Shown here: in pieces, positions 18,680 to 28,034 of the stretch
Layout: every line of letters starts with the position of its first letter
How positions within the stretch are numbered: position 1 is the stretch's first letter
Source of the DNA: Paraburkholderia sp. BCC1884
GTDB taxonomy: Bacteria; Pseudomonadota; Gammaproteobacteria; Burkholderiales; Burkholderiaceae
DNA: 64,000 nt
Direction of reading: 5' to 3'
NCBI RefSeq assembly: GCF_900996225.1
Contig: NZ_CAAJGL010000101.1
Coordinates: 1-64,000 of the forward strand
The notes under the pieces: model-generated
The model's database searches: none
The model's input: only the letters and a program-made list of their open reading frames with translations
Told to the model about the DNA's origin: nothing
Translations under genes and position numbers: made by a program

Positions 18680-21115
18680 GTGAGCAATCTGATCATTCGC
18701 AAGGTAGCCGTGCTCGGCGCCGGCGTGATGGGCGCGCAGATCGCCGCGCACCTGATCAACGCCAAGGTGCCCGTGCTGCTGTTCGACCTGCCCGCCAAGG
18801 AAGGCCCGAAGAACGCCATCGCGCTCAAGGCGATCGAGAATCTGAAGAAGCTGTCGCCGGCGCCGTTCGGCGTGAAGGACGACGCGCAATACATCCAGCC
18901 CGCGAATTACGACGACGACATCGAGAAGCTCGCTGAATGCGACCTCGTGATCGAAGCGATCGCCGAGCGGATGGACTGGAAGCACGACCTGTACAAGAAG
19001 GTCGCGCCGCACCTCGCCCCGAACGCGATTTTCGCGACCAACACGTCGGGTCTGTCGATCACGGCGTTGTCGGAAGGTTTCCCGGATGAACTGAAGGCGC
19101 GCTTCTGCGGCGTGCACTTCTTCAATCCGCCGCGCTACATGCATCTGGTCGAGCTGATCCCGACCGCGACCACGCGTCCGGAAATTCTCGATCAACTCGA
19201 ATCGTTCCTGACGAGCGTGGTCGGCAAGGGTGTCGTGCGCGCGAAAGACACACCAAACTTCATCGCCAACCGTGTCGGCATTTTCTCGATCCTCGCCGTC
19301 ATTACCGAAGCCGCGAAGTTCGGCCTGCGTTTCGACGAAGTGGACGACCTGACGGGTTCGCGTCTGGGCCGCGCCAAGTCGGCGACGTTCCGCACCGCCG
19401 ACGTGGTCGGTCTCGACACGATGGCGCACGTCATCAAGACGATGCAGGACACGCTGGGCGACGACCCGTTCTTCCCGGTCTACGAAACGCCGGCCGTGCT
19501 GGCCGAACTGGTGAAGAAGGGCGCGCTCGGTCAGAAGACCGGCGGCGGCTTCTACAAGAAGGAAGGCAAGGCGATCAAGGTGCTCGACCCGAAGACGGGC
19601 GAGTACGTCGAAGGCGGCGCAAAGGCGGACGAACTGGTCGGCCGCATTCTGAAGCGCCCGGCGGCCGAGCGTCTGAAGCTCTTGCGCGAATCGGAGCATC
19701 CGCAGGCGCAATTCCTGTGGGCGATTTTCCGCGACGTGTATCACTACATCGGCGTGCATCTGGAATCGATCGCTGACAACGCGCGCGACGTCGACCTGGC
19801 GATCCGTTGGGGCTTCGGCTGGAACGAAGGTCCGTTCGAAGGCTGGCAGACGGCTGGCTGGAAGCAGGTCGCCGAGTGGGTTCAGGAAGATATCGCGGCA
19901 GGCAAGGCGCTCTCGAGCGTGCCGTTGCCGTCGTGGGTGCTGGAAGGTCCGGTGGCCGAAAAGGGCGGCGTGCATACGAACGAAGGTTCGTGGTCGCCGG
20001 CGTCGAAGACCTTCGTGCCGCGCTCGTCGCTGTCGATCTACGACAAGCAGGTGTTCCGTGCACCGCTCGTCGGCGAAACTTCGGCTGATCCGAAAACCTA
20101 CGGCAAGACGCTGTTCGAAACGGACGCCGTGCGCGCGTGGGTCGACGACCGTGCGGGCGAGAACGACGTCCTGATCGTGTCGTTCAAGAGCAAGATGAAC
20201 ACGATCGGACCGTCGGTGATCGACGGTCTGACGCAAGCAATCGAGCTGGCCGAAAAGGACTACAAGGGTCTGGTGGTGTGGCAGCCGACGTCGCTGAAAC
20301 TCGGCACGCCGGGCGGCCCGTTCTCCGCTGGCGCGAACCTCGAAGAAGCCATGCCCGCCTTCATGATGGGCGGCGCGAAGGGCATCGAGCCGTTCGTGAA
20401 GAAATTCCAGCAAGGCATGCTGCGCGTGAAGTACGCGAGCGTGCCGGTCATCTCGGCGGTCTCGGGCATCGCGCTCGGCGGCGGCTGCGAACTGGCGCTG
20501 CATAGCGCGAAGCGTGTTGCCCACATCGAAAGCTATATCGGTCTGGTCGAAGTCGGCGTCGGCCTCGTGCCGGCAGGCGGCGGTCTGAAGGAAGCGGCCT
20601 TGCGCGCTGCGGAAGCGGCGACGCAAGTCGGCGCGACCAACGACCTGCTGAAGTTCGTGCAGAAGTCGTTCGAGAATGCAGCGATGGCGAAGGTTTCGGC
20701 TTCCGCGCTCGACGCTCGCACGATGGGTTACCTGAAACCGTCCGACACGATCGTCTTCAACGTGTTCGAGCTGCTCGACGTCGCGAAGAAGGAAGCGCGC
20801 GCGCTGTCGGCTGCGGGTTATCGTCCGCCGCTGCGGGTCACGCAAGTGCCGGTGGCGGGCCGCTCGGCGATCGCCACGATCAAGGCCTCGCTAGTCAATA
20901 TGCGCGATGGCCGTTTCATCAGCGAGCATGATTTCCTGATCGCGAGCCGCATCGCTGAAGCGGTGTGCGGTGGCGATGTCGAAGCCGGCAGCCTGGTCGA
21001 CGAAGAATGGCTGCTGCAACTCGAGCGTCGCGCGTTTGTCGATCTGCTCGGCACGCAAAAGACACAGGAACGGATCATGGGCATGTTGCAAACCGGCAAG
21101 CCGGTGCGTAACTGA
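18680..21115 (+). CDS. 3-hydroxyacyl-CoA dehydrogenase/enoyl-CoA hydratase, FadN-type order
   Basis: An 811-residue two-function beta-oxidation enzyme. The NAD-binding 3-hydroxyacyl-CoA dehydrogenase half comes first (VLGAGVMGAQIAAHL at about 11-25; FATNTSGLSI; CGVHFFNPPRYMHLVELI), and an enoyl-CoA hydratase domain is at the C-terminal side (SAVSGIALGGGCELALHSAK, then EVGVGLVPAGGG). This order is the reverse of E. coli FadB and matches Bacillus FadN. It converts 2-enoyl-CoA to 3-ketoacyl-CoA. The start is GTG 18680 behind a strong GGAGG at 18669-18673. The thiolase follows after 41 bp. Confidence 0.94.
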   Translation: MSNLIIRKVAVLGAGVMGAQIAAHLINAKVPVLLFDLPAKEGPKNAIALKAIENLKKLSPAPFGVKDDAQYIQPANYDDDIEKLAECDLVIEAIAERMDWKHDLYKKVAPHLAPNAIFATNTSGLSITALSEGFPDELKARFCGVHFFNPPRYMHLVELIPTATTRPEILDQLESFLTSVVGKGVVRAKDTPNFIANRVGIFSILAVITEAAKFGLRFDEVDDLTGSRLGRAKSATFRTADVVGLDTMAHVIKTMQDTLGDDPFFPVYETPAVLAELVKKGALGQKTGGGFYKKEGKAIKVLDPKTGEYVEGGAKADELVGRILKRPAAERLKLLRESEHPQAQFLWAIFRDVYHYIGVHLESIADNARDVDLAIRWGFGWNEGPFEGWQTAGWKQVAEWVQEDIAAGKALSSVPLPSWVLEGPVAEKGGVHTNEGSWSPASKTFVPRSSLSIYDKQVFRAPLVGETSADPKTYGKTLFETDAVRAWVDDRAGENDVLIVSFKSKMNTIGPSVIDGLTQAIELAEKDYKGLVVWQPTSLKLGTPGGPFSAGANLEEAMPAFMMGGAKGIEPFVKKFQQGMLRVKYASVPVISAVSGIALGGGCELALHSAKRVAHIESYIGLVEVGVGLVPAGGGLKEAALRAAEAATQVGATNDLLKFVQKSFENAAMAKVSASALDARTMGYLKPSDTIVFNVFELLDVAKKEARALSAAGYRPPLRVTQVPVAGRSAIATIKASLVNMRDGRFISEHDFLIASRIAEAVCGGDVEAGSLVDEEWLLQLERRAFVDLLGTQKTQERIMGMLQTGKPVRN

Positions 21116-21156
21116 GCGACGAGCGTAGAGCGAATAGCAAGACATAGGAGCTTCAA

Positions 21157-22356
21157 ATGGCAAAGCAATTGCAAGACGCATACATCGTCGCCGCGAGCCG
21201 CACGCCGATCGGCAAGGCGCCGCGCGGGATGTTCAAGAACACGCGCCCCGACGAACTGCTGGTGCACGCGATCAGATCCGCCGTGGCGCAAGTGCCCGGC
21301 CTCGACACGAAAGTGATCGAAGACGCGATCATCGGCTGCGCGATTCCGGAAGCGGAACAAGGCCTGAACGTCGCGCGCATGGGCGCGCTGCTGGCCGGTC
21401 TGCCGAACACGGTCGGCGGCGTCACGGTGAACCGTTTCTGCGCCTCGGGTCTGACCGCGCTCGCGATGGCGGCTGACCGCATCCGCGTCGGCGAATCGGA
21501 CGCGATGATCGCCGGTGGATGCGAATCGATGAGCATGGTGCCGATGATGGGCAACAAGCCGTCGATGTCGCCGCACATCTTCGATCGCAACGAAGACATC
21601 GGCATCGCCTATGGCATGGGCCTGACGGCGGAGAAAGTGGCCGAGCGCTGGAAGATCAGCCGCGAAGCACAAGACGCGTTCTCGGTCGAATCGCACCGTC
21701 GCGCAATCGCGGCGCAGCAAGCTGGTGAATTCAACGACGAAATCGCTGCGTACACGATCACGGAGCGTTTCCCGGATCTCGCCACCGGCGAGGTCAGGAT
21801 CAAGACCCGCGAAATCTCGCTCGACGAAGGCCCGCGCGCGGAAACGTCGCTCGAAGGTCTCGCCAAGCTGCGCGCGGTGTTCGCCAACAAGGGTTCGGTC
21901 ACCGCAGGCAACAGCTCGCAAACTTCGGACGGCGCCGGCGCGCTGATCGTGGTGTCGGAAAAGATGCTCAAGGAGTTCAACCTCACGCCGCTCGCGCGGT
22001 TCGTCAGCTTCGCCGTGCGTGGCGTGCCGCCGGAAATCATGGGCATCGGTCCGAAGGAAGCGATTCCGGCTGCGCTGAAGGCAGCAGGCCTGAAGATCGA
22101 GGACATGGACTGGATCGAACTGAACGAAGCGTTCGCCGCGCAATCGCTGGCGGTGATTCAGGATCTGGGCCTCGATCCGTCGAAGATCAATCCGCTCGGC
22201 GGCGCGATCGCTCTCGGTCACCCGCTCGGCGCGACGGGCGCGATTCGTGCGTCGACGGTGGTGCACGGCCTGCGCCGCCGCAACTTCAAGTACGGCATGG
22301 TAACGATGTGCGTCGGCACCGGCATGGGCGCAGCGGGCATCATCGAGCGCCTGTAA
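21157..22356 (+). CDS. fadA: Acetyl-CoA C-acyltransferase (thiolase)
   Basis: A 399-residue thiolase for the last step of beta-oxidation. Active-site residues are visible: nucleophilic Cys95 in VNRFCASGLTALAM, the NEAFAAQSLAV motif, GGAIALGHPLGATGA, and the C-terminal CVGTGMGAAGI with the second cysteine. It forms the partner of the preceding FadN-type enzyme. The ATG follows ATAGGAG. A strong terminator ends the unit about 80 bp downstream. Confidence 0.94.
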   Translation: MAKQLQDAYIVAASRTPIGKAPRGMFKNTRPDELLVHAIRSAVAQVPGLDTKVIEDAIIGCAIPEAEQGLNVARMGALLAGLPNTVGGVTVNRFCASGLTALAMAADRIRVGESDAMIAGGCESMSMVPMMGNKPSMSPHIFDRNEDIGIAYGMGLTAEKVAERWKISREAQDAFSVESHRRAIAAQQAGEFNDEIAAYTITERFPDLATGEVRIKTREISLDEGPRAETSLEGLAKLRAVFANKGSVTAGNSSQTSDGAGALIVVSEKMLKEFNLTPLARFVSFAVRGVPPEIMGIGPKEAIPAALKAAGLKIEDMDWIELNEAFAAQSLAVIQDLGLDPSKINPLGGAIALGHPLGATGAIRASTVVHGLRRRNFKYGMVTMCVGTGMGAAGIIERL

Positions 22357-22436
22357 GCGTGCTCGACACGATGTTCGCTCCGATCCTCGAGTGCAGCCCC
22401 GAGGTTATCCAGGGGCCGACCTCGTAAAGATCGCAG

Positions 22437-22471
22437 AACGGTTCGCAGGCCAGGCTTGCGAACCGTTTTTT
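22437..22471 (+). terminator. Rho-independent terminator of the beta-oxidation operon
   Basis: AACGGTTCGCA (22437-22447) and TGCGAACCGTT (22457-22467) form an 11-bp perfect stem with a 9-nt loop and a run of six T. Confidence 0.92.
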
Positions 22472-22511
22472 ACATTCTCAGCAGCAACCCGAAGAGATGA
22501 AGGAGATGACG

Positions 22512-23276
22512 ATGGATATCCTGGTCGAGCGCGCCGACGGCGTGCTGACGATTGCCTTCAACCGGCCCGACAAGAAAAACGCGATCACGGCCGCGATGTA
22601 TCAGACCATGGCCGACGCGCTGGTCGAAGCGCAAGGCGATGCGTCGGTGCGCGCGATCCTGATTCGTGGCAGCGCCGGCATTTTCAGCGCCGGCAACGAT
22701 CTCGAAGACTTCATGAAGACGCCGCCGATGGGCGAAAGCGCGCCGGTGTTCCAGTTCCTGCGCGCGATCAGCTCGGCCGAAAAGCCGGTGGTGGCGTCGG
22801 TGGCGGGGCCGGCGGTCGGCATCGGCACGACGCTGCTTCTGCATTGTGATCTCGTCTACGCGGCGGACACGGCCAGCTTCTCGCTGCCGTTCGCGCAACT
22901 GGGGTTATGTCCCGAAGCGGCGTCGAGTCTGTTGTTGCCGCGCGTGGGCGGCTATCAGGCGGCGGCGGAAAAGTTGCTGCTCGGCGAGGCGTTCGACGCT
23001 GCCGAAGCTCAACGCATGGGTTTCGTGAATCGTCTGCTGCCGGCTGCTGAAGTCGACGCGTTCGCCGCTTCGCAAGCCGCGAAGCTGGCCGCGCTGCCGG
23101 CTTCGTCGTTGCGCGTGACGAAGAGTTTGATGAAGCACGCGAGCCACCAGGAACTGCACACGCAGATGTCGGAAGAAGCCGTGCATTTCGGCAAGATGCT
23201 GCTCGCACCGGAAGCGCGCGAGGCGTTCAAGGCGTTCTTCGAAAAGCGCAAACCGGATTTCCGGCAATTCGACTGA
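22512..23276 (+). CDS. Enoyl-CoA hydratase/isomerase family protein
   Basis: A 254-residue crotonase-fold protein: FNRPDKKNAITAAMY near the N-terminus, the oxyanion-hole loop SAGNDLEDF, SVAGPAVGIGTTLLLHCDLVYAA, and LCPEAASSLLLPRVGG. It likely hydrates or isomerises an enoyl-CoA; the substrate is unknown. Although near the fad operon, it sits behind a terminator and needs its own promoter. In-frame ATGs occur at 22497 and 22506, but AAGGAG at 22500-22505 is correctly spaced only for ATG 22512. Confidence 0.9.
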   Translation: MDILVERADGVLTIAFNRPDKKNAITAAMYQTMADALVEAQGDASVRAILIRGSAGIFSAGNDLEDFMKTPPMGESAPVFQFLRAISSAEKPVVASVAGPAVGIGTTLLLHCDLVYAADTASFSLPFAQLGLCPEAASSLLLPRVGGYQAAAEKLLLGEAFDAAEAQRMGFVNRLLPAAEVDAFAASQAAKLAALPASSLRVTKSLMKHASHQELHTQMSEEAVHFGKMLLAPEAREAFKAFFEKRKPDFRQFD

Positions 23277-23282
23277 TATGCC

Positions 23283-23312
23283 GCGTTCAGGCGCATTCAC
23301 GCACCTGAACGC
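23283..23312. terminator. Stem-loop between convergent genes
   Basis: GCGTTCAGG (23283-23291) pairs with CCTGAACGC (23304-23312) in the 48-bp gap between the ends of the enoyl-CoA hydratase and fdhD genes. It lacks a T run on either side, so its terminator function is uncertain. Confidence 0.4.
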
Positions 23313-23324
23313 TTCTGGCGACTT

Positions 23325-24164
23325 TCAGCCAGGCGTCGGCTGCAAAGTATCGTAGTCGACGTAGCTTTTCTCGCGGCAGAAGCTCACCAGCCGCACGCCC
23401 GCCTTGCGGGCAATCGCAATCGCGAGCGACGACGGCGCCGAGATCGTCGCGACCATCGGCACGTCGACGCGCGCGGCCTTGCGCACCAGCTCGTAGCTGG
23501 CGCGGCTCGAGAGAAACACGAAGCCGTCTTTCGTATCCGCCCGGTCGAGCACGAGCTGGCCGATCAGCTTGTCGAGCGCATTGTGGCGGCCGACATCCTC
23601 GAAGGCGTAACGGATCGCGCCTGACGCGTCGCACCATGCGGCGGCGTGCAGACCGCCGGTCAATTGGGTTAGCGCCTGGTGTTCCGGCAAATCGCGGGCC
23701 GCGCGCGCGATCGCGTCCGGCGCGAGCCGTTGAAAGAAGCCCGTGTCCGGTACCCGCTCCGGTTCAAGATCGAGCAGATCGATGCTCTCGATTCCGCACA
23801 CGCCGCAGCCCGTTCGTCCGGCCAGTGCGCGGCGCTTTTCCTTCAGCGCGACGAAGGCCTGCTGCACCACCTGCAATTGCACTTCGGCATGTGGCAATTC
23901 GCCGTCGTCGTGCAGTTCGACCTCGATGTCCTGAATGTCGGCGCCGCGCGCCACGATCCCTTCCGAAATCGCGAATCCGACCGCAAACGCTTCCAGATCG
24001 CGCGGCGTGCACATCATCACCGCGTGCGAAATGCCGTTGAAGACGAGCGCGACCGGCCATTCCTGACCGACGTGGTCGATAACGGTTTCGACTTCGGTGC
24101 CGCGGTGCCGGTGCACCTTGCGCTCCACCGCGCCTGGCTGTCCGGCGGTTTCCAGTTCGTTCAA
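23325..24164 (-). CDS. fdhD: Formate dehydrogenase accessory sulfurtransferase
   Basis: A 279-residue FdhD protein. It carries sulfur from IscS to the molybdenum cofactor of formate dehydrogenase. The persulfide-carrying pair is in CGVCG (Cys120 and Cys123). Other family signatures are MCTPRDLEAFAVGFAISEG, TGGLHAAAW, EDVGRHNALDKLIG and SSRASYELVRKA. No formate dehydrogenase genes are in view. It is divergent from a nitrate-reductase-associated protein, another link to molybdoenzymes. Confidence 0.94.
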   Translation of the reverse strand: MNELETAGQPGAVERKVHRHRGTEVETVIDHVGQEWPVALVFNGISHAVMMCTPRDLEAFAVGFAISEGIVARGADIQDIEVELHDDGELPHAEVQLQVVQQAFVALKEKRRALAGRTGCGVCGIESIDLLDLEPERVPDTGFFQRLAPDAIARAARDLPEHQALTQLTGGLHAAAWCDASGAIRYAFEDVGRHNALDKLIGQLVLDRADTKDGFVFLSSRASYELVRKAARVDVPMVATISAPSSLAIAIARKAGVRLVSFCREKSYVDYDTLQPTPG

Positions 24165-24190
24165 GCTCAGTGACTCCTTTACCTTGCTAC

Positions 24191-24205
24191 GCGCCGCTGC
24201 GGCGC
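24191..24205. promoter_or_regulatory. GCGCCGC-T-GCGGCGC inverted repeat between fdhD and NRAP genes
   Basis: A perfect 7-bp inverted repeat with a 1-bp centre lies in the 106-bp divergent region. A TAAAAT (24217-24222) downstream of it could be the -10 box of the plus-strand gene. Either an operator or a small hairpin; no known regulator is suggested. Confidence 0.35.
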
Positions 24206-24270
24206 GAATTAGGTTCTAAAATACCTCAAGCTGGGCTTGCGTGCCGTCCACCCTCAAAAGGAACACTGTC

Positions 24271-24747
24271 ATGGGACTCAACGAAGCACCGCTTCTGTTC
24301 GACTTCGAAGTCGCGTCTTCGGAGAATTTCACCTTCATTCCGATGTCGGTCCGCTTCAATCTCGACCGCTTCGGCCTGCGCATCTCGCTTGCGCAGTGGC
24401 AGTTGCTGCCGCTCGAAGACCGCAAGCTGCTGGCGCGTTTCCCGGTCGAGGAAGACGCCGAGATCGAACCGAATTTCGATCACGCCCTGTTCGAAATGCT
24501 GCGCACCCATGCGAATGTCGAGCCGGAATGGTTCACGCCGGAAGAATCGCCCGCCTGGCGGCGCACCGACAGCGTGCCGCCAGGCGTCGCGCATCAGGCG
24601 GGGCTGGCGGGGCTCGCCACGCCGGGCGTCGCGCAATGGGCCGAACTTGCCCCTTTCAAGCGTTACGTACTCACTAAACTGTCGCGCAAGCCCGACGCCA
24701 ATCACGACTTCATCCCGGCGATGAAGGAATTTGGTGCGGCCGGCTAG
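24271..24747 (+). CDS. Nitrate reductase associated protein
   Basis: A 158-residue soluble protein that matches the conserved family named for its linkage with assimilatory nitrate reductase. It shows FIPMSVRFNLDRFGLRIS and the PFKRYVLTKLSR stretch typical of the family. Function is not known. A GTG ten codons upstream is in frame, but ATG 24271 follows AAAAGGA at good spacing. It is divergent from fdhD and followed by a terminator. Confidence 0.8.
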   Translation: MGLNEAPLLFDFEVASSENFTFIPMSVRFNLDRFGLRISLAQWQLLPLEDRKLLARFPVEEDAEIEPNFDHALFEMLRTHANVEPEWFTPEESPAWRRTDSVPPGVAHQAGLAGLATPGVAQWAELAPFKRYVLTKLSRKPDANHDFIPAMKEFGAAG

Positions 24748-24768
24748 GTGCTCCCGGCCAGTTTTTTT
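24738..24768 (+). terminator. Rho-independent terminator after the NRAP gene
   Basis: GGCCGG and CCGGCC form a 6-bp GC stem with a 10-nt loop, followed by AGTTTTTTT. The stem begins inside the last codons of the gene. Confidence 0.75.
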
Positions 24769-24904
24769 CACTCTCCACCCTCAACCCGCTCCGAACGCTG
24801 CCGTTATCCATGGGTTGGCGCGTAAAAAAATCCGCATCGGTGCCGTCCTTGCATCGACAGCGACTACGCGCTCCCGCCGGCAGAACGATTGACGTTCGGA
24901 ACCC

Positions 24905-27900
24905 ATGAATCTTTTTCTCTCGAAGCGGCTGCTGATCAATATCGCGGTCGTGGCCGCGGCGGTCGGCGCAAACGCGTTCGTCGCCTACACGCAGATTTGC
25001 GGCCAACGCGACGCCGATGCCCGCATGCTGCGTTCGACGAGCGTGCGCCAGAACCTCGACGCCTATCACACGGCGCTCGACGGTGGCCTCGCTGCGCTCG
25101 GCCGTTTCGAGGCTACGGGTGAATCCGCGCCGGTCAACGCGGCCACCGCGATGACCACGACGCTGACGGGACTGGAGCGCGAGCTGCGCCAGGAACTCAT
25201 CGGCGAACCCGCCATGCTCGGCGCACTGGCCAAATTGAGCGCGGATAGCCAAACGCTGCAGCACGACATCAACGACGCGTTGCTCAAGAGTGCCGACGCC
25301 GGGGCAAGTGCCTCGCGCGCCTGGGCGGCCTCGACCTACACGCATCTCGGACTGGGCCTCGACCGGGTGGAAGCCGACCTGGCCGAACTGCGCGGTGCGG
25401 AAAACCGCGCCTTGCAAGCGTCGCTGGCGGCGTCCGGCGTCGAAACCCAGCGCGCAATGTTCCTGCTGATCGTGACGATGCTCGCGGGCAGCGTGCTGTT
25501 GATCTTCACGTTCGGCGCGCGCGAAAGCAGCGCCCGCGAGAAGCTGCGCACCGTGCGCGCGCTGGGGCGCAACGACGAACGCTTTCGCGGCCTGTTCGAC
25601 GATCATCCGGTGCCGATGTATATCTTCGATCGCGAGACGCTGCGTTTTCTCGCCGTCAACGCGGCTGCGATCCAGCAATACGGCTATTCCGAATCCGAAT
25701 TTCTCGGCATGACGATTCGCGCGATCCGGCCAAATGCCGAAATTGCGCGCCTCGAATCGCATCTGCAACGCAGCGACGCGACCTCGCGCAACCGCACCAT
25801 GGCGGGCGTCTGGCATCACCGTCGCAAGGACGGGACGACGATCAGCGCCGACATCTCGTATCACGCGATGAATTTCCTCGGCCGCGCCGCGTTCTTCGTG
25901 CTGGCCGACGACGTCACCGAGCAGATCAACGCCGAAGCCGAAGCGCATCGCTCGAACCAGATGCTCGAAGCAGTGATCGACAACATTCCGCAACGCATCT
26001 TCTGGAAGGATCTGGAGTCGCGCTATCTCGGCTGCAACATGGCGTTCGCGCGCGATGCCGGGCTCGCCTATCCCGAGCAGGTGGTCGGCAAAAGCGACAC
26101 CGACATGCCGTGGCGTGCCTTCGCCGATCTGCTCAACAAGCACGACCAGGAAGTGGTGAGCACGGGCGTGCCGAAGATGAGTTTCGAAGTCGATCTGATG
26201 ATCGACGGTGTGCACCGCACCACGGTCACGAGCAAGCTGCCGTTCACCGACGGCGACGGCCGCGTGATCGGCGTGCTCGGCTCGTACACGGACATCACCG
26301 AGCGCAAACGCGCCGACCTCGCGCTGCGTCTGCAAAGCCGCGCGCTCGATGCGAGCGTCAACGCGATTCTGATCACCGCGCCGTCACCGACAGGCAACCT
26401 GATCGAATACGTGAACCCGGCCTTCATGCGCATCACCGGCTACGATCCGGCCGAGGTGATCGGCCACGATTGCCGCGTGCTGCAACGCGACGACCGCGAT
26501 CAGGAAGGCGTCGCACTGATCCGCCAGGCGCTCGTGGCGAATCGCGAGGTGAGCGCCGTGGTGCGCAACTACCGCAAGGACGGCGCGCTGTTCTGGAATC
26601 AGCTGTTCATCGCGCCGGTGCCGAATGCGGAAGGCGTGATTACCCATCACATCGGCGTAATCAACGATGTGACCGATCTGATCCGCTACCAGGAACAGCT
26701 CGAATATCAGGCCAACTACGACAGTCTCACGCGCCTGCCGAACCGCAATCTGCTGCGCGACCGCTTGCAGCATGCGTTGATCGTCGCGCAACGGCAGCAC
26801 AAGGGCGTCGCGGTCGTGTTCATCGATCTGGACGGCTTCAAGAACGTCAACGACAGCCTGGGTCACAGCGTCGGCGACCGTCTGCTAAGTGTGGTCGCCG
26901 AGCGGCTGGCGCGCTGTACGCGCACGAGCGATACGGTGGCGCGCCATGGCGGCGACGAGTTCGTGATCGTGATGACCGACACGGTCGACGAACAATCGCT
27001 GATCGCGTGGATGGAGCGCGTGCGGCTGTCGATTTCCGAGCCGGTATGGCTCGACGGTACCGAGTTGTACGTGGGCTGTAGCATGGGCGCGAGCCTCTTC
27101 CCGCAAGACGGGGAAGACGCGGAAACGCTGATGAAAAAGTCCGATCTCGCGATGTATCGCGCAAAGGACATGGGCCGCAACACGTTCCAGTTCTACCAGC
27201 CGGAAATGAACGCGAGCGCGGGCGTGCGGCTGAATCTCGAACGGCGTCTGCGCCGGGCGTTGCGCGACAACGAATTCCTGTTGCACTACCAGCCGCAGGT
27301 GGATATCGAGACTGGGCAGATCGTCGGCACCGAAGCGCTGGTGCGTTGGCGCGACCCAGAGTTCGGGCTGATTGCGCCCTCGGCATTCATTCCGCTCGCG
27401 GAAGAAAGCGGCCTGATCGGACCGCTCTCCGAATGGGTCTTGCGCGAAGCGTGTCGTCAGAACAAGGCGTGGCAGGACGAAGGTCTGCCGCCGGCGCGTG
27501 TGTCGGTGAATCTGTCGGCGCGGGTGTTCCAGCAGCGCGATATCGCCAAACTGGTGATGCAGGTGCTGGCCGAGACGGGGCTCGAGCCGCAGTACCTCGA
27601 ACTCGAATTGACCGAAAGCACCATCATGCGCAACGCCGAAGAGGCCGTATCGATGCTCAACGAGCTGCACGCACTGGGCATCGGCCTGGCCATCGACGAC
27701 TTCGGCACGGGCTATTCGAGCCTGAGCTATCTGAAGCGCTTCCCGGTGGATCGCCTGAAAATCGACCGTTCGTTCGTGTCGGACATCGGCGTATCGGGCG
27801 ACGACGAGACGATCACCTCGGCGATCATCGCGCTCGCGCATTCGCTGAAGTTGCAGGTGATCGCCGAAGGGGTGGAAACCTCGGCGCAACTCGATTTCCT

Positions 27901-28015
27901 GAAAGAGCGCGCGTGCGACGAGATGCAAGGCTTCTACTTCGCCAAGCCCCTGACCACCGAAGCGATTTCCGAGTTGTTGCAGGGCGGCGTGGGACGCGAT
28001 CTGGCCACGGTTTAA
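24905..28015 (+). CDS. Membrane GGDEF/EAL protein with three PAS domains
   Basis: A 1036-residue cyclic-di-GMP protein. Two membrane segments (about 9-28 and 181-201) flank a periplasmic sensor region. Three PAS-type domains follow (about 224-340, 345-470, 475-600). GGDEF is intact at 682-686, with the RxxD inhibitory site (RTSD) five residues before it. The EAL domain has EAL at 810-812, NLSARVFQQ, ELELTEST, IDDFGTGYSSLSYLKRFP and AEGVET, so catalytic and metal residues appear complete. The protein could thus both make and break c-di-GMP, switched by periplasmic and PAS signals; net activity cannot be predicted. It ends 19 bp from the stop of the convergent GST gene. Confidence 0.93.
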   Translation: MNLFLSKRLLINIAVVAAAVGANAFVAYTQICGQRDADARMLRSTSVRQNLDAYHTALDGGLAALGRFEATGESAPVNAATAMTTTLTGLERELRQELIGEPAMLGALAKLSADSQTLQHDINDALLKSADAGASASRAWAASTYTHLGLGLDRVEADLAELRGAENRALQASLAASGVETQRAMFLLIVTMLAGSVLLIFTFGARESSAREKLRTVRALGRNDERFRGLFDDHPVPMYIFDRETLRFLAVNAAAIQQYGYSESEFLGMTIRAIRPNAEIARLESHLQRSDATSRNRTMAGVWHHRRKDGTTISADISYHAMNFLGRAAFFVLADDVTEQINAEAEAHRSNQMLEAVIDNIPQRIFWKDLESRYLGCNMAFARDAGLAYPEQVVGKSDTDMPWRAFADLLNKHDQEVVSTGVPKMSFEVDLMIDGVHRTTVTSKLPFTDGDGRVIGVLGSYTDITERKRADLALRLQSRALDASVNAILITAPSPTGNLIEYVNPAFMRITGYDPAEVIGHDCRVLQRDDRDQEGVALIRQALVANREVSAVVRNYRKDGALFWNQLFIAPVPNAEGVITHHIGVINDVTDLIRYQEQLEYQANYDSLTRLPNRNLLRDRLQHALIVAQRQHKGVAVVFIDLDGFKNVNDSLGHSVGDRLLSVVAERLARCTRTSDTVARHGGDEFVIVMTDTVDEQSLIAWMERVRLSISEPVWLDGTELYVGCSMGASLFPQDGEDAETLMKKSDLAMYRAKDMGRNTFQFYQPEMNASAGVRLNLERRLRRALRDNEFLLHYQPQVDIETGQIVGTEALVRWRDPEFGLIAPSAFIPLAEESGLIGPLSEWVLREACRQNKAWQDEGLPPARVSVNLSARVFQQRDIAKLVMQVLAETGLEPQYLELELTESTIMRNAEEAVSMLNELHALGIGLAIDDFGTGYSSLSYLKRFPVDRLKIDRSFVSDIGVSGDDETITSAIIALAHSLKLQVIAEGVETSAQLDFLKERACDEMQGFYFAKPLTTEAISELLQGGVGRDLATV

Positions 28016-28034
28016 GCGTCCCCACGCGCTGCAT

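Noticed and set aside
18557..20845. A 762-codon antisense frame over the FadN-type gene
   Set aside because: Shadow of a clear two-domain enzyme; composition is Arg/His-rich with no motif.
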